Assembly (NCBI GenBank): GCA_947095585.1
Contig: OX352761.1
Location: 37,907,260-37,971,259, forward strand
Direction: 5' to 3'
Source of the DNA: Nephrocerus scutellatus
Lineage: Eukaryota > Arthropoda > Insecta > Diptera > Pipunculidae
Length of the DNA: 64,000 bases
Shown here: positions 1 through 11,628 of the stretch, piece after piece
Numbering within the stretch: the stretch's first letter is position 1
How the letters are laid out: each line of letters opens with the position of its first letter
Program-made: the position numbers and the translations under genes
The notes under the pieces: generated by a model
What the model was told of the DNA's origin: nothing
Seen by the model: the letters and a program-made list of their open reading frames with translations, nothing else
Database searches by the model: none

Positions 1-204
1 CCTTAATAGATAGGCATCCCAAACCCGAACACGTTATATATAACGGGTGTTTTTTTAAGAGGTTGCCGATTTTTTTTTGAATAAAACACATATAAAATTA
101 TGAAATGACCAAAATTTTTTTTTATTTGGTAGATAATTTTTTGGCATTTAACATTTAAACACAATTTCTGGCATATGGCTACCACGACTATTTTTCACAA
201 ATGT

Positions 205-239
<35 letters not shown>

Positions 240-1634
240 CATAATGATTTGCCAAACAATACTGAGTAGAAATGCCACTTTGAGCTGTCAAAACAACTGT
301 CATAAAATAAAACGACATCTATCGGAAAAACAAACCTCCTAAAAAAACACCCGTTATGTGAACATCCGATGAACAACACTTTTTGTAAAAATTTTGGAGA
401 CCCCAAACAAATTTTCTTAAAAAATTAACCCGATGTTCTTCAAATTTTATATACATGGGTATCTCCGAATGACAACACTTTTTGTAAAAAATTTGGGGAC
501 CCAGCCCCCATACTAATTTAAAAACAAAATTAACATGATTTTCTTCATATTTTATACACCGACATGTGTATCTTCGATGGACAAAACTTTTTGTAAAATT
601 TTTAAAAGTGAACGGGCCTTAGGACTGAGAGGTGCCCATATAAATCTTTTAAAAATAATCCTGCGTTTCTTCTAATTTTAAACACATGGGTATCCCCGAT
701 GGACAAAACTTTTTGTAAATTCTTGTAGTTAACACATGTGTCTCCGATGGACAAAACTGTTTGTAAAATGTTTGGAGTGATTGGGCCTTGAGGCCCGAGA
801 GATGCATACATAATTTTTTTTAAAGTTTAGCCTGATTTTTTTTTCTTGGAGTTTTTTAAAAAATTATCCCGACTTCACATTTTAAACACATGTGTACCTC
901 CGATGCAAAAAAAAAAAAAAATTTTGAGTGAACGGGCCATCAGGCCCAGGTGGTGTTTTTCCGATTCTTCCGATTTTCTTCAAATTTTATACACATCTGT
1001 ATCTCCGACGGACAAACATTTTTTTTAAATTTTTGGATAAAACGGGCCCTGAGACGCTAGATGTGCCCATAAAAAAAAATTCAAAAATTAGACCGATTTT
1101 CTTTACATTTTAAACAGATGTGGACAAAACTTTTTGTAAAATTTTTGGAGTGACCGGGCCCGGGCCGGAAATTTAGAAGTGATCGGGGCCCAAGGTAGAG
1201 GACTCCCATACAATTTTTTTACACATGTGTATCTCGTGACAACAGTTTTTGTAAACATTTTGAAGTAAAGGGGATTTAATATTAATTTTTTCCAAATTAA
1301 CCCGGTTCAAACTTTGCACACATTTTAGAGAATTTACATTAAAATTTTTAATTTGTATGGGTTGTTTTTTTAAATTTTCTATAACTTCTCGCCCGAATGT
1401 GTTTGCTTGTTTGATTGGGTGTTGCCGAATCTTTTTAAACCCAAATTTATTCAAACTAGCAAAACTTTCTATAAAAGTTTGTCAGCGATTGGGTTCCAGG
1501 ATCGACTGCTTCAAAATTAACTTGATTTTATTCAAACTTTGCACACACTGAGGGGCTCCCATATAAATTTCTTCAAAACAAACCCGATTTTATTAAAACT
1601 TGCACATCTTCGATTACAGAAATTACATGAACAA
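1..1634. repeat. Head-to-tail HINE/DINE-like repeat copies with ~90-bp internal repeats
   Basis: A degenerate ~80-90 bp motif recurs throughout: 'cccgattttcttcaaattt', an acacatgtgtatctccgatg block, 'acaacactttttgtaaaa', then a gatcgggccc-like block and 'cccatataaatttt'. Copy boundaries are visible near 1,330-1,372 and 1,610-1,640, where an end reading agaatttacat...tttatgggttgttttttt runs directly into a new start reading tttaaattttctataacttc. The full-length copy at 9,840-10,722 shows the whole architecture: T-rich start, 11-bp sub-terminal inverted repeats TAAATTCTCTA/TAGAGAATTTA, and a terminal A5TT/AAT5 hairpin. That plan matches non-autonomous Helentrons (DINE/HINE), but the family name is inference. 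A 33-nt T run lies at 207-239. Nothing here codes for protein. Confidence 0.6.
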
Positions 1635-3490
1635 CTTCTTTTTAAATTCTCTATGACTTCGCGTGCACATGATAAGATTGTTGGTGGAATCTTGAGGTAA
1701 ATTTTTATTCCAATTCCTAAAAAAAAATTACACATGTGTATATGCGATGACAACAGTTTTTGTAAAAATTCGGAAGTAATCGGTGCCCAGGGTCTCCCAT
1801 ATAAATTTTTTAAAATTTAACCCGATTTTCTTCAAATTTTGCACGCATGTGTATCTCGATGACAACATTTTTTAAAAATGTGAAAGTTATCGGTCCCTAG
1901 GGCGCCCATATATAAGTTTTTTTTTTAAATTAACCAGTAACAGATGTGTATCTACGATTAAAGAATTTAAATGAATTTACAGCCTATGTGGCTGTAGCCT
2001 TTTTTTATCCACGTCTATGTTGTCAACCGATAAATTTATTTTTGTTATGAAAACTTTTGAGCTTTATTTTTTCAAATGATAAAAAAACAATACCAACTTA
2101 ATGCGAAAAAAAGCTTTTGTCTTCAGTGAACAAATAAACATTGGACTCATCGCGATCGCGATTCATTTCCTTTAGGTGTATATAAATCGCCCACATAGTT
2201 CGATTTTATAAGCTGAAAAGTACACGACCAGATGTGTGCAGTTACATATTGTAACTATTTATAATATCAATTAATGTGGAAACATTTTCGTATTAGACAA
2301 TTAGTGGAGCTATAATTGCTGTCTAATGAAAACAGTGTTTGTTTCGAACATAACTCCACACACACAGTTCTAGTTCACAATTAATACGAATTTAAAAGTC
2401 AAGATTTGTATTTTTTGGCACTGCGAAATAACTAAATAAAATCGTTTAGACGAACATTTAATGTGTTAGATAATATAGTTTTTACGTTTATTTTCACTTA
2501 TACTTTATATATATATTAAGTGTCTCCCAAAAAATCTTGGATTTTTTAATTGCGTTATGATTTTTTTTACATGCAAATTTGTATACTTTTCGGGAATATT
2601 GATGTTTTGTTAAGGCATGTTACTTACGTTCCTTTCCTGAAAAAAAGACGATGTGGTTTCTAAAATACAAATTATTAAACTATTTTCTTAGCAGTGTTAA
2701 CCAATATGATTTTCTTTTTATAAATACGATTTTATAACAGATTATGTGTTTAAAAATGTACTTTTTATGTTGCGATTATTAAATCCCCCCTTTTAAATAG
2801 AAACAACAATATTTATTTAAAGAAATCAATGACGAAAGACAAAACTAAACATGAATTTTAAGTGTCGATTTGTTGCTTAAATTGAATCCATTGTTATCTG
2901 TTAGTAAATTCGCACTTCCAATTAAAGCCGAATTTTCCACTAAGAGAAAGATAATAAATCGTTAATTTGTTATAATTATTTTGTTTAAAAAAGTGTCTTG
3001 TGGTTTTTGTTCAAATATAAAACTGTGACGGTAAAACATGTTAGTTAGGGTGCCTTCAAAACGTTCCCGTTTTTTGGTTTTTGCGTTCAAAAATAAAGAT
3101 TTGCTAGAATTTGTTTGTTGTTTAAAATTTCATTTATCTGCGCAACCATAACGAATTTTCGCTGTCGTTTTTTGTTAACTGTAGATAATAACTGCGAACT
3201 GTCAATGCTTTTTAATTGGTTTTGATTGTAAGAGAAAGATGACTAATACAACAAGGTATCAATAAATATCTTCAAAAATAAACTTAAGAAAACATTTTCC
3301 ATTTTTTAAAACAACAAAATTATTTTTATTAACATATACCTAAATGCCCAATGCCTAAAAATGTTAACATGACTTTGGGGGCGGCGCCCCCTTTAGGAGA
3401 TAGGGTCTTCCAAAGTTTTCTCAGTGGTTTGATGGATGTTAGGGGGTTAATTGGTATCATATAGAAGGTAATAAATATACCTTTCATCTT
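1635..3490. repeat. Tandem duplication, copy A (1,856-bp unit)
   Basis: The unit begins in a HINE-like start (cttctttttaaattctctatgac) and ends at 'aaatatacctttcatctt'. Every landmark reappears exactly 1,856 bp further on, for example ctatgacttc at 1,651 and 3,507 and aacatatacc at 3,331 and 5,187. I saw one base difference, in the T/A run at the start. The contents are HINE-like repeats to about 1,960, then about 1.3 kb of AT-rich sequence that I do not recognise, then the left arm of an inverted repeat around 3,370-3,485. No convincing gene is present. Confidence 0.9.
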
Positions 3491-5346
3491 CTTCTTTTTT
3501 AATTCTCTATGACTTCGCGTGCACATGATAAGATTGTTGGTGGAATCTTGAGGTAAATTTTTATTCCAATTCCTAAAAAAAAATTACACATGTGTATATG
3601 CGATGACAACAGTTTTTGTAAAAATTCGGAAGTAATCGGTGCCCAGGGTCTCCCATATAAATTTTTTAAAATTTAACCCGATTTTCTTCAAATTTTGCAC
3701 GCATGTGTATCTCGATGACAACATTTTTTAAAAATGTGAAAGTTATCGGTCCCTAGGGCGCCCATATATAAGTTTTTTTTTTAAATTAACCAGTAACAGA
3801 TGTGTATCTACGATTAAAGAATTTAAATGAATTTACAGCCTATGTGGCTGTAGCCTTTTTTTATCCACGTCTATGTTGTCAACCGATAAATTTATTTTTG
3901 TTATGAAAACTTTTGAGCTTTATTTTTTCAAATGATAAAAAAACAATACCAACTTAATGCGAAAAAAAGCTTTTGTCTTCAGTGAACAAATAAACATTGG
4001 ACTCATCGCGATCGCGATTCATTTCCTTTAGGTGTATATAAATCGCCCACATAGTTCGATTTTATAAGCTGAAAAGTACACGACCAGATGTGTGCAGTTA
4101 CATATTGTAACTATTTATAATATCAATTAATGTGGAAACATTTTCGTATTAGACAATTAGTGGAGCTATAATTGCTGTCTAATGAAAACAGTGTTTGTTT
4201 CGAACATAACTCCACACACACAGTTCTAGTTCACAATTAATACGAATTTAAAAGTCAAGATTTGTATTTTTTGGCACTGCGAAATAACTAAATAAAATCG
4301 TTTAGACGAACATTTAATGTGTTAGATAATATAGTTTTTACGTTTATTTTCACTTATACTTTATATATATATTAAGTGTCTCCCAAAAAATCTTGGATTT
4401 TTTAATTGCGTTATGATTTTTTTTACATGCAAATTTGTATACTTTTCGGGAATATTGATGTTTTGTTAAGGCATGTTACTTACGTTCCTTTCCTGAAAAA
4501 AAGACGATGTGGTTTCTAAAATACAAATTATTAAACTATTTTCTTAGCAGTGTTAACCAATATGATTTTCTTTTTATAAATACGATTTTATAACAGATTA
4601 TGTGTTTAAAAATGTACTTTTTATGTTGCGATTATTAAATCCCCCCTTTTAAATAGAAACAACAATATTTATTTAAAGAAATCAATGACGAAAGACAAAA
4701 CTAAACATGAATTTTAAGTGTCGATTTGTTGCTTAAATTGAATCCATTGTTATCTGTTAGTAAATTCGCACTTCCAATTAAAGCCGAATTTTCCACTAAG
4801 AGAAAGATAATAAATCGTTAATTTGTTATAATTATTTTGTTTAAAAAAGTGTCTTGTGGTTTTTGTTCAAATATAAAACTGTGACGGTAAAACATGTTAG
4901 TTAGGGTGCCTTCAAAACGTTCCCGTTTTTTGGTTTTTGCGTTCAAAAATAAAGATTTGCTAGAATTTGTTTGTTGTTTAAAATTTCATTTATCTGCGCA
5001 ACCATAACGAATTTTCGCTGTCGTTTTTTGTTAACTGTAGATAATAACTGCGAACTGTCAATGCTTTTTAATTGGTTTTGATTGTAAGAGAAAGATGACT
5101 AATACAACAAGGTATCAATAAATATCTTCAAAAATAAACTTAAGAAAACATTTTCCATTTTTTAAAACAACAAAATTATTTTTATTAACATATACCTAAA
5201 TGCCCAATGCCTAAAAATGTTAACATGACTTTGGGGGCGGCGCCCCCTTTAGGAGATAGGGTCTTCCAAAGTTTTCTCAGTGGTTTGATGGATGTTAGGG
5301 GGTTAATTGGTATCATATAGAAGGTAATAAATATACCTTTCATCTT
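3491..5346. repeat. Tandem duplication, copy B (1,856-bp unit)
   Basis: This is the direct, essentially identical repeat of the preceding unit. The junction at 3,481-3,500 joins '...cctttcatctt' to 'cttcttttttaattctc' with a CTTC/T-rich microhomology. At the right edge the sequence diverges after catctt into ataaaaaattggg, the presumed original flank. Such near-identity means either a recent duplication or an assembly error. Confidence 0.9.
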
Positions 5347-5650
5347 ATAAAAAATTGGGTTCAATCCAACACCACTCGACAGAGTTAAAGCCAAAAACTG
5401 ACTTTCGCATAAAATTTCAGAAGGGGCGTGTTTGAAAGTTGGCGGGCCTAAATATTCGTATCAAATAAAACTTTTACGGAAAAATCAGTTTTTTGACTAA
5501 ATATTCTGAGGTAGGTTTGATTGCCCCAATTTTTTTTTAGTGGACGGTATTTTCATTAACCTTCATATGATACCAATTACCCCCCAAACCTCCTTCAAAC
5601 CACTGAAAAAAAATCAAAACTTTGAAAACCCCATAAAGGAGGCGTCTCTC
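5228..5650. repeat. Imperfect inverted repeat / foldback element
   Basis: The left arm (5,228-5,340) contains ggcgccccctttaggag, 'ccaaagttttctcagtggtt' and 'ttggtatcatatagaaggt'. The right arm (5,561-5,645) carries the reverse complements in reverse order: accttcatatgataccaatt, aaaccactgaaaa, aactttgaaaacccc and aaggaggcg. The left arm also occurs at 3,372-3,484 in duplication copy A. This looks like the termini of a non-autonomous DNA element. The outer ends and target duplication were not resolved. Confidence 0.55.
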
Positions 5651-6270
5651 CCAAACAAGATGGCGGTTTTCGAGGTCTGATCAATAAGGGCTTACAGAAA
5701 AGGGGTATATTAACCGCTTTACCGTAGCTTAGTCAAGATATGACTATAATATGCTTTGGACCCAAACTCCCGAAATAGATATGGAAAAATGCATAAATAC
5801 ATTTCTTAATGTTGGTATGTAAATATATATCTGTTTTTGTACATGATTGGCGCCCAAAAAATCTTCCATCGCTATTTTATTTGGATTTCTCCTTTCATTT
5901 AATGTATTTAATGTAAAGCACAGTCACAGATATTAAATAACATTAATACAAAAGTAATTAAATAGAATTTTTATTTCTTTTAAAATAAATTAAAAAATAA
6001 ATGTGTAACACCTTTTTTACCCTTTTTTTAATAGGTGAACTCAACATGTCCGCCGCCCAAGAACGCCGATTGTCATTTGCAAGAAGAGCTGAGAGTCTTT
6101 TAGAGAGGGTGAGAATATTGAACACAATCTATGAGGTATTTAATGACCAATCATGATGTTTTGAAAAAAATAAATTTTTAGTATTTTCGAAATAAACCCC
6201 TTTTTGACCACACAGTAATTACATTGCAAAGTAACTAGTATTAGAGCGCTTATTATTTACCCATATATTC
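5651..6270. other. AT-rich stretch, nothing recognised
   Basis: I see no open frame of convincing length, no terminal repeats and no RNA gene. It includes ordinary AT-rich sequence between the foldback repeat and the piggyBac remnant. Confidence 0.5.
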
Positions 6271-6392
6271 CCATGCATGTGCGGTTTCGTTTAATGTAAG
6301 TGAAACTCATTTCAGCTCTTATTTAGAACACTAGGAACACATTTATATATTGCAAATATAAAATAAGTTTTTAGTTTTCGGTTATAATAACC

Positions 6393-6408
6393 ATTCCAAT
6401 AATGGAAC
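6393..6408. repeat. piggyBac sub-terminal palindrome, copy 1
   Basis: attccaataatggaac is a near-perfect palindrome, followed by tgtaggaaaatatga. The same core with the same outward flank (tgtagga/acactaggatga) occurs twice more in the element. It is probably a transposase-binding repeat of the type known inside piggyBac ends; that role is inferred. Confidence 0.5.
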
Positions 6409-6552
6409 TGTAGGAAAATATGACACTCCAATTACATTCTTGCCTTTTAAGATGTAGAAAAAGAGAAACGTATATAGTCAGAACATTTAAGTTTATTTCG
6501 TTTTAAGTATATCTGTATTGGTATTAAAATAGTTATAATTTTTTTCAATAAA

Positions 6553-7849
6553 TTAAAATTGTAGTTTTATTTTCTTGTTATACATTTTATTTTTATGAAA
6601 ACCGATAAAGCAGTTATTGTGTAACGCAACGTTGCAGGTTTCACATTTCATTGTTGTATTTTTGTGGCATAATCCGCAACGGCTTTGTTTATTTTGTCTC
6701 ACGCTGTGGTGTGTCCTGCCGTCTAGTCGAATGCTGTCAGGACCACGTTTTATGACAGCTAGAGAAGTCCTAGGCATTTGTGGTCAACGCTGTATACGAT
6801 AAGTAGTATCACTTGCCTGAAGAAACGTTGTCACAATGTATCTTGTAAAAGAGAGAAAATCGTGGGAATTGTTTCCGTTTGAAAGTGGGGACATCTTGTA
6901 AAGCTGAAAAGCGTTATTGATGCTTACGTTGATTGGAAACATAAGAAGCTGCCAATACCATATTTTCAAACGAATTGAATTTCGATATAGAAGCTATAAC
7001 TGCCAGATGGCAATTTTGATATCAGGTCTAATACGACAGAACCTCCGACACCGAATTCTGGATGAGTATTTCCGGTACTTGCCCCTTGATAAAGCTCTCC
7101 ATAAATCAAGTAGCCAAGGTGAGTACAAATAGACCAGTTTTTATAGCCAAATGGAATTGGTTTTCCGTGAATATGCTACTTAGTGCTATGCTTACCAAAA
7201 TAGGTGATCATTGACTCATCAATACTAAAGTTTTTATCTTCGAACCTATTTCTAGACATAGCAGGGGCTACTCCCTGAAAATTGCAGTCTATACTTTGCT
7301 GCGAATACATTCTGTATCTTGCTACGTTATTGTAGCCTGACAACAATAATATACCAATAAATCGTTTAATAACTGATGTCGTAACTCTAAAACTGTGATG
7401 GCCCTTCTGTATAGCGTTTTTTTCCGTTTCTGAACGCAAAAGTTCGAAAACTTCCTCATCGCAAAAGAGTTCAAAAAAGTTTATTGGGGTATCCAAATCC
7501 TCTAAAAAATTAGATGGATTACACTCCTTTTCTGGTTTTTCGTGATTGTCTAGAGGCTTCCACTTCCTTGATACTATACGCTTTTTTTTAGAGGGCGGAG
7601 GATCTGGTCTATGAGAAAGTTATCCGAAATATCATTTTTTACCTCTATTTCAGGTTTATTTGATACCGTGGCATGGAATTCCGCCTCTGCCAAAAGCTGA
7701 TATTTTGATAAATTATTTATGTTTGGAAATTCTTCATCAGCGCTGTCTTCATCACTCTTATCATTATTTTCTGGTGGCGTTATAAAAATATCGGCAGCTA
7801 AAACATGTTCATCATCTTCTAGATGTGAAATTATTTCATTCACAGTCAT
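6553..7849 (-). pseudogene. piggyBac-like transposase, broken
   Basis: This would catalyse TTAA-specific cut-and-paste transposition. Read on the minus strand, the acidic N-terminal region (start at 7,849: [17 protein letters not shown]) is followed in another frame by the piggyBac core start (DTPINFFELFCDEEVFELL, then SRNRFEDKNFSIDESM at 7,176-7,496). The C-terminal cysteine/histidine domain (CGLCHKNTTMKCETCNVALH) lies at 6,553-6,777. Frameshifts lie near 7,590 and 7,175-6,970, and the central region holding most of the catalytic aspartates is reduced to fragments. It is too short for a full ~600-residue transposase and is certainly inactive. Confidence 0.75.
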
Positions 7850-7928
7850 TCTGAGACAAAATAAATAGAAAAGTCCATAAACTATACTGCTGTCTCATAT
7901 AAATATTACATTGATATATGATCCTACT

Positions 7929-7944
7929 GTTCCAATAATGGAAC
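7929..7944. repeat. piggyBac sub-terminal palindrome, copy 2
   Basis: gttccaataatggaac lies just upstream of the transposase start and is preceded by gatcctact, the mirror image of the flank at 11,593-11,620. Confidence 0.5.
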
Positions 7945-8188
7945 GGTATACATAAATGACAAAAATTTAGAAATAACTTCGTATTTCAATCAATTGTTAG
8001 TGAAAAGCCATAATTCAAACCATCAGGAGTAAATCAACCTAAAGTAGAAGTAGTTTATCAAATAATATATGCATACCATACTTACATTTCGCGACGAGAC
8101 ATTTTTTGTTAAATATTGAAAATATAACACATAATTAAAGTAACCCTTTGCCGCGAATGTGAATCAACCGTTATTTAATTTGACAGTA

Positions 8189-8215
8189 CACCAATACCTC
8201 ACTTTGCGTCGTGGT
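8189..8215 (+). repeat. Tigger terminal inverted repeat, left
   Basis: Begins immediately after TA. At least 24 of the outermost bases match the right terminus with one A/G difference. Confidence 0.85.
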
Positions 8216-8484
8216 TACGTTCCAAAAAAACACGACACAAATTGAAACGACGCAAAGTGAATTATGATTTTCTATAGCAAACCATGTAAAGATTGAAGAT
8301 AGGTTCCAGGGTTACGAAAATACTACTTTTTAAAAAAAATTGAAAATTGAACAAAGTAAACATTTAAACACAAAAATAATATAAAATTTTATTACATACA
8401 TACAAAAAACAAAAACAAAAAACAAATTCAATTAAAACAAAACAAAATATTCAATTAATTTATAAAAAACAAAATAAAAATTAA

Positions 8485-11084
8485 TCACTGTCTGATGAGT
8501 CCATAGTGGCTGTTGTCGTAAGTCGACTTTCTTTCACAAAAAATTGGTCCAATGTTTGTTGAACAGCTTTTTTTCAACGTAAAATAAATTTCCTTGTAGC
8601 AATTTATATTCGTAGCTACCGCCTGGGACACTTCAAAACTCCTTTCGCTGTCAGGATCGTTTTTTAAAAAAATCTCCATAGCTTCGTCAATCAAACACAT
8701 CGCTTTGGAAATTTGTTTGGAGGTTAAATTTTGTTCTTCGGAGATTTCTATTGAACGGTCACTGTCATCTTTTTCATTAGCAATTCCAGTTGCAATAGTT
8801 CTTCATTAGACAATTCTTGGTTGTGCGAGGTTAGCAATTCATTTATATCAGTCTCCTCCATACCTTCAAAATTAGACTCTCTAGCTAAAATAGAAATTTC
8901 ATGACGAACAGCTGGTGTACCATTAACTTCTGCAGTGCATATTCTGTGAACACATTCAGGCCATATTTTGCGCCAAACACCATTCATGCAAGATGGTTTA
9001 ACCTCCTCCCACGAATCGGAAATAATTTCTATGGCTTTCATAATGTTGAACTTTTTCCAAAACTCTAGCATGGTAGGCTTATCTTGTCCATCAGTCTCAC
9101 TTAAAAGAAGTTTAAATGTTCGTCGAAGGTAATAACTTTTAAAAGTCGATATTACTCCCTGATCCATCGGCTGAATAACTGATGTCGTATTAGGCGGCAA
9201 AAATACAAATTTCACGTTTTCTGACAACTCATCAACATAAACTGGGTGGCCAGGAGCATTGTCTACTAGGACCAAAGCCTTGAAGTTTAAGTTTTCCTTG
9301 CTGCAATAAGCTTCAATTTCTGGAATAGCACAAGTTGAAACCCAGTTTTGAAATAATGATGCTGTCATCCATGCTTTTTTGTTTGCTCGCCAGTAGACAG
9401 GAAGCAGATTCTTTGAACAACCTTTCATAGCTCTTGGATTTTCTGATTGATAAATGAGAAATGGTTTAAATTTGAAATCCCCATTTGCATTACCACCAAG
9501 AAGAAGAGTCAGTCTATCCTTGCTAGCTTTAAATCCTGGCGCAGATTTTTCTGTTTTAGATATGAAAGTTCTGTTAGGTAGACGTTTCCAAAATAACCCA
9601 GTCTCGTCAACATTAAAGACTTATTTCGGATCATAGCCACCTTCATGAATTAACGCTTTTAACTCTGTCGGGTAGCGTTCTGCAGCAGTTATATCAGCGC
9701 TAGCTGCTTCGCCTTTCAAAGCAATGCTGTGCAGATTTACTCGAACCTTGAATCTCTCAAACCAGCCCTGACTAGCTTCAAATGTTTCATTCTTGTCTGT
9801 ATTACTACCACTAGCATTATCGTTGGATACTGCTTTACTTTTTTAAATTCTCTATATTAACTTCACTTGCCCGTGGGTCGGTCGTCGGTCGTCTGTCGTG
9901 GATTTTTGCGATCAATTTTTAACCCACTTCCCATGGCCCGATTTTATTGAAATTTTGCACACTTGCGTATTTCCGGAGACAACACTTTCTATTAAATTTT
10001 GAGGCCCCTCGGGCTGCGGGGTCGGGGGGCTCCCAAACAAAAAATTTAAAAAATTTACCCGATTTTCTTCAAATTTTACACACATGTGTATACCCAATAA
10101 ACAATACTTTTTCGAAAATTTGGTAGTGATCGGGTCCCGGGTTCGGCCGCAAGGCCCTTATACATTTTTTAAATATCTGTACTGGCATCAGATATTCGTC
10201 GCCCTTTATGGACTGTGTGCGGTGTGTGCTGCGCAGTCGGCTGCGCTGCATGGTTTTGGTGGTGGTGGAGAGAGAGAGAGAAATCTTAGCGCACGCACAA
10301 ATGAACCCAGCAAATGAAACGAGACATACATGTTTTATGCTTACTTCAACTTACATTTTTATTTACTGAATTGTATTTTTATTGATGTCGTTTTTTTTGT
10401 TGTCGATATCAACTTACAGATAGAACAACAAGTTTTCACAATATTCTGTCATTTGGCGTTTTCATAAATTAGTTCAGAGCAGTCAAAGAGTTCTCAAGAT
10501 AAATGTTCGTGTTTCTTATTTGCTCAGAGTATGAGCGTGCTCTAAGTGCTCAGAATAAAATGATCTGAGCTTTTTCAATTTTAACATCTGATGTCAAATG
10601 TTTGTTTCGATGATTTTCTTCTACAATAAAAAAAAAATGGCCCAGGATCGAGGGGCTCCGATATCAATTTCTGCGATTAGAGAATTTAGATGAAAAATTT
10701 TAATTTTTATGGGTTGTTTTTTATGTCATCAAATAAGCTTTTTGCTTTCGTCTGAATTACCATTTTACTTAATGGTATTCTCTGCGCAACTTGATTTTCA
10801 ATCTAAATAGAAAGCAAGGACTCCATTTTGATCATCAAAGCACTCCTTGTACGGGTCATCGTTTTAGCATCTAATGATGTTGCAGATTTTGCAGCCTCTT
10901 TTATTTTATCCCCATCTCGATCTCTAATAGTTCTGACAGTTGTTGCAGCCAGACCAACCGCCTTTGCTATCTCCACAGCCTTCTCTCCCTTATCAAATCG
11001 TCGCAGAATATCTAATTTTGTCTCTAAGCTGATAGTTTTATTTTTATTTTTGGTAATTCTACCAGCAGAGCCCTTTCCACTCAT
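8485..11084 (-). pseudogene. Tigger/pogo transposase with CENP-B domain, interrupted
   Basis: Start MSGKGSAGRITKNKNKTISL at 11,084 (minus). The first ~90 residues form the CENP-B/pogo helix-turn-helix (ETKLDILRRFDKGEKAVEIA, then TTVRTIRDR). The frame is broken by a stop where Trp is expected near 10,800 and by the HINE-like insertion (9,840-10,722). It resumes with the second HTH (QGWFERFKVRV) and the DDE catalytic core: FNVDETGLFWK (first Asp), LVDNAPGHP (second Asp), QPMDQGVISTFKSYY (third Asp). One stop (TAA) sits just before FNVDE, where Gln is expected. The C-terminal tail (8,485-8,700) is frameshifted. All three catalytic Asp residues survive, so decay is modest, but the gene is not functional. 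Confidence 0.85.
9840..10722 (+). mobile_element. HINE/DINE-like non-autonomous Helentron, full-length copy
   Basis: Inserted between ...DDIK and SKAV... codons of the Tigger transposase, which fixes its ends. It starts in a T run, then TAAATTCTCTA (9,844-9,854), then degenerate ~90-bp repeats (acacatgtgtatacccaata, gatcgggtcccggg) to about 10,170, a short unique core with a GA microsatellite (10,266-10,281), and the inverted copy TAGAGAATTTA (10,678-10,688). It ends in a small hairpin AAAAATT-TT-AATTTTT and 'atgggttgtttttt'. Short sub-terminal repeats, internal tandem repeats, a 3' stem-loop and T-rich target sites are known features of DINE/HINE Helentrons. The assignment is by architecture only. 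Confidence 0.6.
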
Positions 11085-11482
11085 TTGGCTAAAAAAATTA
11101 CAAGTGTATGTAAAAAACTCTGCCAAAAAATTAATTGGAAAAATACTTACCTTTTTTGTAACCAAAAACAACCCGTAAAAATTTATAAAAATTTATTATT
11201 CTCTTTTAAAAAAAAGCACAACACACTAATTGAAACTGAACTCTAAAATTAGCAAAACAAAGGGAAAATAAAACTGTATGTATTCAAATGCGTTGATTTT
11301 CAGTTATAAAGGGAACCCCCGAGTTTTGATGACATGGCGCAACTAGAAACAAACTTTAGAAAAAAAGAAAATTTCAAAAAATTTCGAAAAAAAAATTAAC
11401 GACTCGAACCCAAAACAACGCAACTTCAAAAATCTAACGAAGTACTAATTCAGCAGCGACGCAACTTCGAAAAAACGCAAAA

Positions 11483-11510
11483 CGAAACGACGCAAAGCGA
11501 GGTATTGGTG
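11483..11510 (-). repeat. Tigger terminal inverted repeat, right
   Basis: The reverse complement of the left terminus (cgaaacgacgcaaagcgagg tattggtg), followed by TA. Confidence 0.85.
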
Positions 11511-11592
11511 TATATTATACCAGTGATGCCAGAACCCAAAAACAAATAGGGAATGCGTTTACACACAGATTGTAAAAAATGAAATAGCAACC

Positions 11593-11608
11593 GTTCCACT
11601 AATGGAAC
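11593..11608. repeat. piggyBac sub-terminal palindrome, copy 3
   Basis: gttccactaatggaac, then acactaggatgatactgg, then TTAA at 11,625. This is the copy closest to a recognisable piggyBac-type target site and it defines the right end of the element. Confidence 0.5.
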
Positions 11609-11628
11609 ACTAGGATGATACTGGTTAA

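Larger units (their letters stand above)
8187..11512 (-). mobile_element. Tigger (pogo, Tc1/mariner superfamily) DNA transposon
   Basis: The terminal inverted repeats read CACCAATACCTCACTTTGCG from 8,189 and, on the other strand from 11,510, CACCAATACCTCGCTTTGCG. They are flanked by TA at 8,187-8,188 and 11,511-11,512, the TA target duplication of this superfamily. Inside is a minus-strand transposase with a CENP-B-type DNA-binding region and a DDE domain. The element is inserted in the 5' flank of the piggyBac remnant, and a HINE-like copy is inserted in its own transposase. Confidence 0.9.
6270..11628 (-). mobile_element. Decayed piggyBac-like element, split by a Tigger insertion
   Basis: A piggyBac-type transposase remnant on the minus strand (6,553-7,849) is flanked on both sides by a 16-bp palindrome family (TTCCA-N-TAATGGAA core). 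Copies lie at 6,393 and 7,929, and beyond the Tigger element at 11,593. The last copy sits 16 bp inside a TTAA at 11,625-11,628, the target sequence used by piggyBac elements. The distal portion 7,945-8,188 continues at 11,511 on the far side of Tigger. The left terminus is uncertain: a TTAA occurs at 6,291, but the adjoining sequence does not match the right end. Confidence 0.6.

Noticed and set aside
2140..2260. TATA-containing promoter (gtatataaatcgcc) of a host gene in the duplicated unit
   Set aside because: No coding sequence follows within the unit, and a TATA string in AT-rich DNA is weak evidence.
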